Shown here in pieces: positions 19,814-24,110 of a stretch of DNA of 24,110 nucleotides. A model generated the notes under the pieces. That model was given only the letters and a program-made list of their open reading frames with translations, searched no databases and was not told the DNA's origin. Made by a program: the position numbers and the translations under genes. Source of the stretch: Ichthyosporea sp. XGB-2017a (Eukaryota > Opisthokonta > Ichthyosporea); the NCBI GenBank assembly GCA_002811675.1, contig PDIM01000054.1:243768-267877 (forward strand). Direction: 5' to 3'. The stretch's first letter is position 1. The number at the start of each line of letters is the position of its first letter.

Positions 19814-21166
19814 ATGAAAGAAACTAAAGGGGCTGAAGTAGCAACAAGTAAAGATGCTTTAAACACTGGAGAAGCGAAGTGTGAATCAGCTTATAGCACT
19901 ACTGCAGAGCACATTGCTGTTGCTTACAACGATAATGTAGTCCCTGTGAAGCTATACAGAAGGAGATTCGTCGTTTTAGTACTATATGCCTTGTTGAATG
20001 CCCTATTGGGATTTCTCTGGCTGACGTACACGCCCATGATTGACACTGCTGCAGAATTCTATGACGTGTCAGAAGAATCTATTGATTTCTTTACGCAAAT
20101 TTTCTTCATCGTATTTATTCCGGGGATTTTCGTGGTGAATTTTTTTATTGGAGTTTTTGGTGTCCGAGCCGCTGTCATTGTTGGATGCGCGGCAATCACT
20201 TTGGGAAGTTGGTTGCGCTATATAGCCAACCATACTTTTTGGTTGGCACTATTTGGGCAGGGGCTCGTGGCTGTGGCCCTCGTTTTGACATTTAGCCTCC
20301 CTCCCAGATTAGCAGCGGATTGGTTTCCCGAAAAAGAACGTGTAATGGCCACTTCTGTGTGCGTTGTTTTTAATCAGGTAGGTTCCGCGCTTGGTGCTTT
20401 CTTTCCAGGGCAATTAGTTGATGACAATGTAGACAAAATGAGAGACATGCTCCTCTATGAGGCCATTATCACGTCTGCCATTGCGTTACCAAACGTAATC
20501 GTTTTCCGTTCTCAGCCACCCTCACCACCATCTCCTTCATCCGAAAAGAAGATAACAGAAGGAAGCTTAAGCCCATGGGAAGAAACTAAACAACTTTTGT
20601 TTAACAAGCAATTCATCATGCTGTACATTATTGAGGGGATTGCCGTTGGCAGTTATGCAACTATCCTCGCTATTGTCGATCAGGTACTAGGCGATATCGA
20701 TTCATCCTCTACCGTAGGAAACATTAGCTTTGTCCTTCAACTTGCAGGTATACCAGGAGTAATGATTCTGGTTCCGCTACTGACAAAGTCCAAGCGATAT
20801 AAAGTGGTTCTGCTTTCTGTTATGACTTTCGTTTCACTCTCTCTTGTTGGTTTCACCGTCTCAGTGTATTATGTTCACATCCCGACTATTTATGTTACTA
20901 GTGCCCTTGTTGGCTTCTTCTGGTATGCAAGCGTGCCCTTATTGTATGAGTTTGCTGCTGAGTTATCCTATCCGGTATCAGAAAGCACATCGTCCGGGCT
21001 TCTGAACCAGGCAATGTATTTATTTGCCCTAGGCTTTACTTTCGCCTTACAGAAACAGTCCCCATTGCTTATCAACGTGTTTTTCATCAGCACAGTGGTG
21101 CTCTCAACTGTTCTTGGTTTCTTTTTTGTAAACGAAGAACTTCGCAGAATAGCAATCGATGTTTGA
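19814..21166 (+). CDS. SLC49/FLVCR-family major facilitator transporter
   Basis: 450 residues, one exon, ATG at 19814. About 12 hydrophobic helices form two halves around a cytoplasmic loop (235-262) rich in Pro/Ser/Lys. RRRFVVLVLYALLNALLGFLW in TM1, LPPRLAADWFPEKERVMATS at 162-181 and FNQVGSALG at 186-194 follow the FLVCR1/2 pattern (recalled: LPSRIASVWFGPKE, GNQLGTAVG). W69 and Q188 fall where I recall the FLVCR choline-site Trp and Gln. SGLLNQAMYLFALGF near 393 is also typical. Family members carry choline, ethanolamine or haem-related cargo across plasma or organelle membranes; the cargo here cannot be told. It lies 224 bp after the acidic-protein gene on the same strand with its own leader. 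Confidence 0.87.
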   Translation: MKETKGAEVATSKDALNTGEAKCESAYSTTAEHIAVAYNDNVVPVKLYRRRFVVLVLYALLNALLGFLWLTYTPMIDTAAEFYDVSEESIDFFTQIFFIVFIPGIFVVNFFIGVFGVRAAVIVGCAAITLGSWLRYIANHTFWLALFGQGLVAVALVLTFSLPPRLAADWFPEKERVMATSVCVVFNQVGSALGAFFPGQLVDDNVDKMRDMLLYEAIITSAIALPNVIVFRSQPPSPPSPSSEKKITEGSLSPWEETKQLLFNKQFIMLYIIEGIAVGSYATILAIVDQVLGDIDSSSTVGNISFVLQLAGIPGVMILVPLLTKSKRYKVVLLSVMTFVSLSLVGFTVSVYYVHIPTIYVTSALVGFFWYASVPLLYEFAAELSYPVSESTSSGLLNQAMYLFALGFTFALQKQSPLLINVFFISTVVLSTVLGFFFVNEELRRIAIDV

Positions 21167-22311
21167 TTGCTAAAATGTAACGGCGTTTCGTGTATAGGCT
21201 GACGTGCAAGGGGATCCGGAATGCCACGCAAGAGAAGTCGGCATTGGTAGCAATTGCCAATCCATGCATGGTCTCTGAAATATATTTCATTAGGGCTGAT
21301 GATGAAGCACAGGCATTACCATTTCTATAGCATTCTGTGTGCATTGATCGAAAACGGCCTGACGTAATATCAACGACCCCAGCTATGGCTTTTTCATGAA
21401 AGACCCTGCTTAGTGGTTGACAGTTTGCTGCGAAAGGAAACCTTTGCTTCGATTATAACCGTATTCCGGCATTCTAATTAATGGAAGTTTCCTTTAAATT
21501 TGCTGAGGGTCTGAGACCCCTGTACTCACGGACGGGTTAGATCCCGAGAGTCAAGTGACCTTTTGGCAAGCAAACTTAGTTCCATAATATGTAGATAGTG
21601 AAAATAAAAGAATAAAAAAAAAGGACCAGAAAACGCATTCGATTACATAGCAAATATTTGTGTGAAATTGTATGAACTCAATTCTCCGTTGTTCATGACT
21701 CGGTGTGAAAGCTTTCAAACGATAGCCACGATTATGTTTTCTTTGCAGGTTTGCAATGTTGTAACATGTCGATATTTGTATAAGCCGGGTCTGTTACTTA
21801 TTCTCTATAGATGTGGCATCGACTTATAGCTACTCGAAACGAGCTGGGAGCCCTGTCGAATTTTCCACGCTTTCCCACCGAAAACTCGCTGCTAATAATA
21901 ATAATATCGAATTGTGTAATAAAGTACCTCACATGAACATTACAAAGACCTAAAGGTCGGCTCCCCTCGCAGTTTTTTTCTTTAGGGTTATGTATGGTAT
22001 TTTGAATTCCGGGAGCCAATCAGAGGACGCCCTAAAAGTGGACTGTGTACAGATGATCACGTAGCTTAAGTACTCATCTTAACGTATAACTGCATAATTA
22101 TTTAGGCGCAGCTGGGAGAGTACCGGCCATTATACCAACTACGTACAGGCGCTATGTACTACAGGCAGTACTGATCACCGCTCACGAGGACGGAGGAATT
22201 ACAGTAGTTGCGTTACTTAGGCCCGCTAATTCCAAAATACCAGTATTTTAACAGGAAAGAAAAGAGGTTGATTTCAGAAGATTTCAAAATTTAATTAGGG
22301 GCTAATTTGGC

Positions 22312-22343
<32 letters not shown>

Positions 22344-22527
22344 AAAGATCCGCCTCCCTTTTTTTTAGTTTTAATTTTTTATAAAATGATATTAGTTTAG
22401 AAAGAACGAAGAAGTGAGATTTATAGTTTGGTTGAGATTTGTGTGAAGTGAAGTGCGGGTTGATTTGTTTTTGGTTTTTGTTTTTGTCTATACAAAGGAT
22501 AGCAATTAGACTTTAACCAAATCAGAT
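21167..22527. other. About 1.4 kb without a recognisable gene
   Basis: Holds the 3' UTR of the transporter (AATAAA at 21603), then sequence of normal complexity in which I find no coding frame longer than 85 codons and no tRNA, 5S or spliceosomal RNA signature. Small palindromes occur at 21507-21519 (GGGTCT G AGACCC) and 22234-22249 (AAAATAC CA GTATTTT). A 26-T run at 22312-22337 and T/G-rich sequence lead into the next gene and are probably its promoter. Confidence 0.4.
21603..21608 (+). terminator. Possible polyadenylation signal, transporter gene
   Basis: AATAAA with a second copy at 21611, about 440 nt after the stop codon. This is far for this genome, and no nearer copy was seen. Confidence 0.35.
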
Positions 22528-22548
22528 TATATATATATATATATATAT
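22528..22548. repeat. (TA)n microsatellite immediately upstream of a start codon
   Basis: Alternating TA for 21 bases, ending 5 nt before the ATG at 22554. It could act as a TATA-like element or be a variable 5'-UTR tract. Confidence 0.8.
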
Positions 22549-22553
22549 TGAGC

Positions 22554-23273
22554 ATGCGAGTGATTGCATTAATACCTTTTGGTTTGGCGTATGTTGTGTT
22601 CGCCGGGATCTCCTGCATACGGGTTGGGATAAAGTGTGTGGAGAGATGGGACTTGGAAGCGTACAACAACAGGGAGAATATGGGGGTGTCGTTTTTTCTG
22701 AAGCATAACAGAAACTTTTTTGGGGATAACAGTCACGATAATAAGGTCGGTGATTCTTTTGTGGCACAAGTGTTGCTGTTTTTTGCAGTTGCTTTTGCCA
22801 TTTTGAATATTATGCTGTGGGCTATCATCATGCAGACTTTGTATTCAAAGAAGAAGACCATCAGATCAAGAATGGCTCACAAGAGCACCTCTTCAGCCGA
22901 CCGTGTTGGGTACTTTTTGGAAAAATTGGGGAAGGCCGGGGATGATTTCCTCATTGAATCGGAAAAGATCTTGGCAGACAAGGGGCACAAACAGGGAAAT
23001 ATTAGCAAAACATCATGCAAGGATATGGTGGGTAGCATTGAGGACGCCAATGAAAAGTCGAGAAACATTTGTGTGTTTCTGATTTTCTACCTTTCGACAT
23101 CCATTTTTGTTGGGTTTATGGCTGTGGGTGCTCACATGTTCTATGCTGGAAGCAGCAACTGCATGAACACGACACACGTCTTTACTCTTATTGGCCTTAC
23201 TTATGGCTGCGCCTTGCTTGATTCCCTCCAAGCACTTCTTTATATGTTCTTCCTTCCGTCATTTCGCTCTTAA
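22554..23273 (+). CDS. Four-helix membrane protein of unknown function
   Basis: 239 residues from the ATG at 22554, one exon. I do not recognise a family. Four hydrophobic segments are visible: ALIPFGLAYVVFAGISCI near the N-terminus, VLLFFAVAFAILNIMLWAII (about 72-92), ICVFLIFYLSTSIFVGFMAV (about 171-190) and VFTLIGLTYGCALLDSLQAL (about 209-228). Between helices 2 and 3 lies a charged loop of about 80 residues with basic KKKTIRSRMAHK and a helical DRVGYFLEKLGKAGDDFLIESEKI. Helices 1-2 are separated by a loop with ERWDLEAYNN. By the positive-inside rule the large loop is cytoplasmic and both termini are on that side. The layout resembles MARVEL or tetraspan proteins, but no signature motif is present. 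Confidence 0.75.
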   Translation: MRVIALIPFGLAYVVFAGISCIRVGIKCVERWDLEAYNNRENMGVSFFLKHNRNFFGDNSHDNKVGDSFVAQVLLFFAVAFAILNIMLWAIIMQTLYSKKKTIRSRMAHKSTSSADRVGYFLEKLGKAGDDFLIESEKILADKGHKQGNISKTSCKDMVGSIEDANEKSRNICVFLIFYLSTSIFVGFMAVGAHMFYAGSSNCMNTTHVFTLIGLTYGCALLDSLQALLYMFFLPSFRS

Positions 23274-23390
23274 TCTTTTCTGTCCCAGTTCGTCATCATC
23301 TTATCATCATTATAGTCCTATTCGCAACCTTCATTCACAGTATATATTTCTCTTTCATTAAGATCTAAAAAGACAACAGAAAAAAGATTA

Positions 23391-23396
23391 AATAAA
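23391..23396 (+). terminator. Polyadenylation signal AATAAA, membrane-protein gene
   Basis: About 118 nt after the stop codon at 23273. Confidence 0.6.
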
Positions 23397-23488
23397 GAGC
23401 TTGTCCTACTCCTTTGTGTACCAAACATAACTGGAAAGAAAAGAATGAAACAACAAAGCAGAATACTAGAAAGGAAAATCATTATTGT

Positions 23489-23494
23489 TTTATT
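23489..23494 (-). terminator. Polyadenylation signal AATAAA, small charged-protein gene
   Basis: TTTATT on the + strand, about 130 nt beyond the stop at 23624. It faces the convergent membrane-protein gene. Confidence 0.5.
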
Positions 23495-23623
23495 CAGTGG
23501 GGAGTTTAAGCAAAAACAATAACGTGGAGAAGAGTAATTTCATATCATTGTAAAGGAATCTGATAAAGGACACTGGCAAAGAAAGAGAGAGAGAGAGAAG
23601 AAGAAGACAGCCATATTAATAAT

Positions 23624-23923
23624 TTAGTTTGGTGTTGGGCCTACAGGGTAAATAACTCCCGAGTAGTACATTCCTCCAACAGAGGAAGAAACAAGAAGGG
23701 ATCCGTCTTCCTCCTCTTTCAAGATCCACATGGGGAATTCCTCTCGTTCCACCGGGGTTTCGTCATTCTCCATCTCCATTTTGTCACTTTCCTTTTTACG
23801 ATGCCGAGGTCCTTCTTCCTTGATGTTTATATTCTTCTTGGTAGCTCGTGTGATCGCGTGATCCTTCACCTTGTGGAGCTTTTCCTCGATTTCCTCCACG
23901 GAAGTCTTTCTTTTCTTACTCAT
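23624..23923 (-). CDS. Small charged protein of unknown function
   Basis: 99 residues from an ATG at 23923. Residues 1-60 are highly charged and probably helical or disordered (KKRK near the start, then EEIEEKLHKVKDH). The last 35 are different: FPMWILKEEEDGSLLVSSSV followed by a GGMYYSGVIYPVGP segment, which looks like a short beta element and could be a conserved binding motif. AATAAA lies at a normal distance downstream, and the upstream DNA is A/C-rich on the + strand like other upstream regions here, which supports a real gene. I recognise no family. A nuclear location is possible from the KKRK motif. Confidence 0.6.
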   Translation of the reverse strand: MSKKRKTSVEEIEEKLHKVKDHAITRATKKNINIKEEGPRHRKKESDKMEMENDETPVEREEFPMWILKEEEDGSLLVSSSVGGMYYSGVIYPVGPTPN

Positions 23924-24110
23924 ATTTGCTCTTAGTTATCCCAAGCCCTCCCCCTCACCATTAATTGGTTCCACACCAAACCAAAAAAAATAACAAAAAA
24001 AAGCCCAATCAACAACACAACCAAAACAATAACTGGAAGCAAACAAAAACAAAAGAAAAAACAAAGCAACTCAAAGCAACACAACACATAACACCAAAAA
24101 AAAAAACAAC
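23924..24110 (-). promoter_or_regulatory. Upstream region of the small charged-protein gene
   Basis: Strongly A/C-rich on the + strand, T/G-rich on the gene's strand. Low complexity, no coding frame. Called a promoter or 5' UTR by position only. Confidence 0.3.

Noticed and set aside
21504-21560. tRNA-like hairpins around 21507-21519 and GGGTTAGATCCC
   Set aside because: The loop is 6 nt, stems are too short, and there is no A box, B box consensus or acceptor stem.
22100-22200. 5S rRNA-like fragments (GGGAGA, TACCGG, GGCCAT)
   Set aside because: Short matches in the wrong order with no paired arms; likely chance.

Overview
This is nuclear DNA from a eukaryote. Genes lie on both strands with independent promoters. 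Short introns of about 90-140 nt have GT...AG ends and restore reading frame exactly. Most genes have AATAAA within a few hundred bases of the stop. Coding regions are long and intron-poor, and spacers are short with long poly(dA:dT) tracts. This points to a compact unicellular genome. Several products (a WW+FERM protein, an SLC49 transporter, a probable TAF1A, an M1AP-like protein) lean towards an opisthokont or holozoan protist, but I cannot name the organism.

Layout. 108-3032 (+) WW+FERM scaffold. 3305-4220 (-) two-exon DOT1-like SAM methyltransferase with a signal peptide. 4456-6174 (-) homologue of the meiotic protein M1AP, divergent across a 32-nt T tract from 6312-8264 (+), a probable TAF1A-like RNA polymerase I factor. 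8430-11771 (-) large class III adenylate cyclase with two GAF domains, PAS, catalytic and TPR domains; its likely first exon is 11908-12939. 13217-14088 is an assembly gap of N flanked by two identical 87-bp copies, so it is probably an unmerged contig overlap. 14626-17235 (-) five-exon ZC2HC-type protein with eight C2HC zinc fingers. 17589-17643 G-quadruplex-type heptamer array. 17934-19589 (+) acidic unknown protein. 19814-21166 (+) FLVCR/SLC49-type transporter. About 1.4 kb without a recognisable gene. 22554-23273 (+) four-helix membrane protein of unknown function. 23624-23923 (-) small charged protein.

The genes do not form a pathway; this is ordinary eukaryotic gene order with divergent and convergent pairs. 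The most interesting items are the cyanobacterial CyaB-like cyclase with a complete NKFDE cyclic-nucleotide motif and an insertion in its PAS domain, the M1AP homologue in an apparent protist, the DOT1-like enzyme with an export signal, and the zinc-finger array built from repeated finger pairs. Comparisons with named families are from memory; no search was run.
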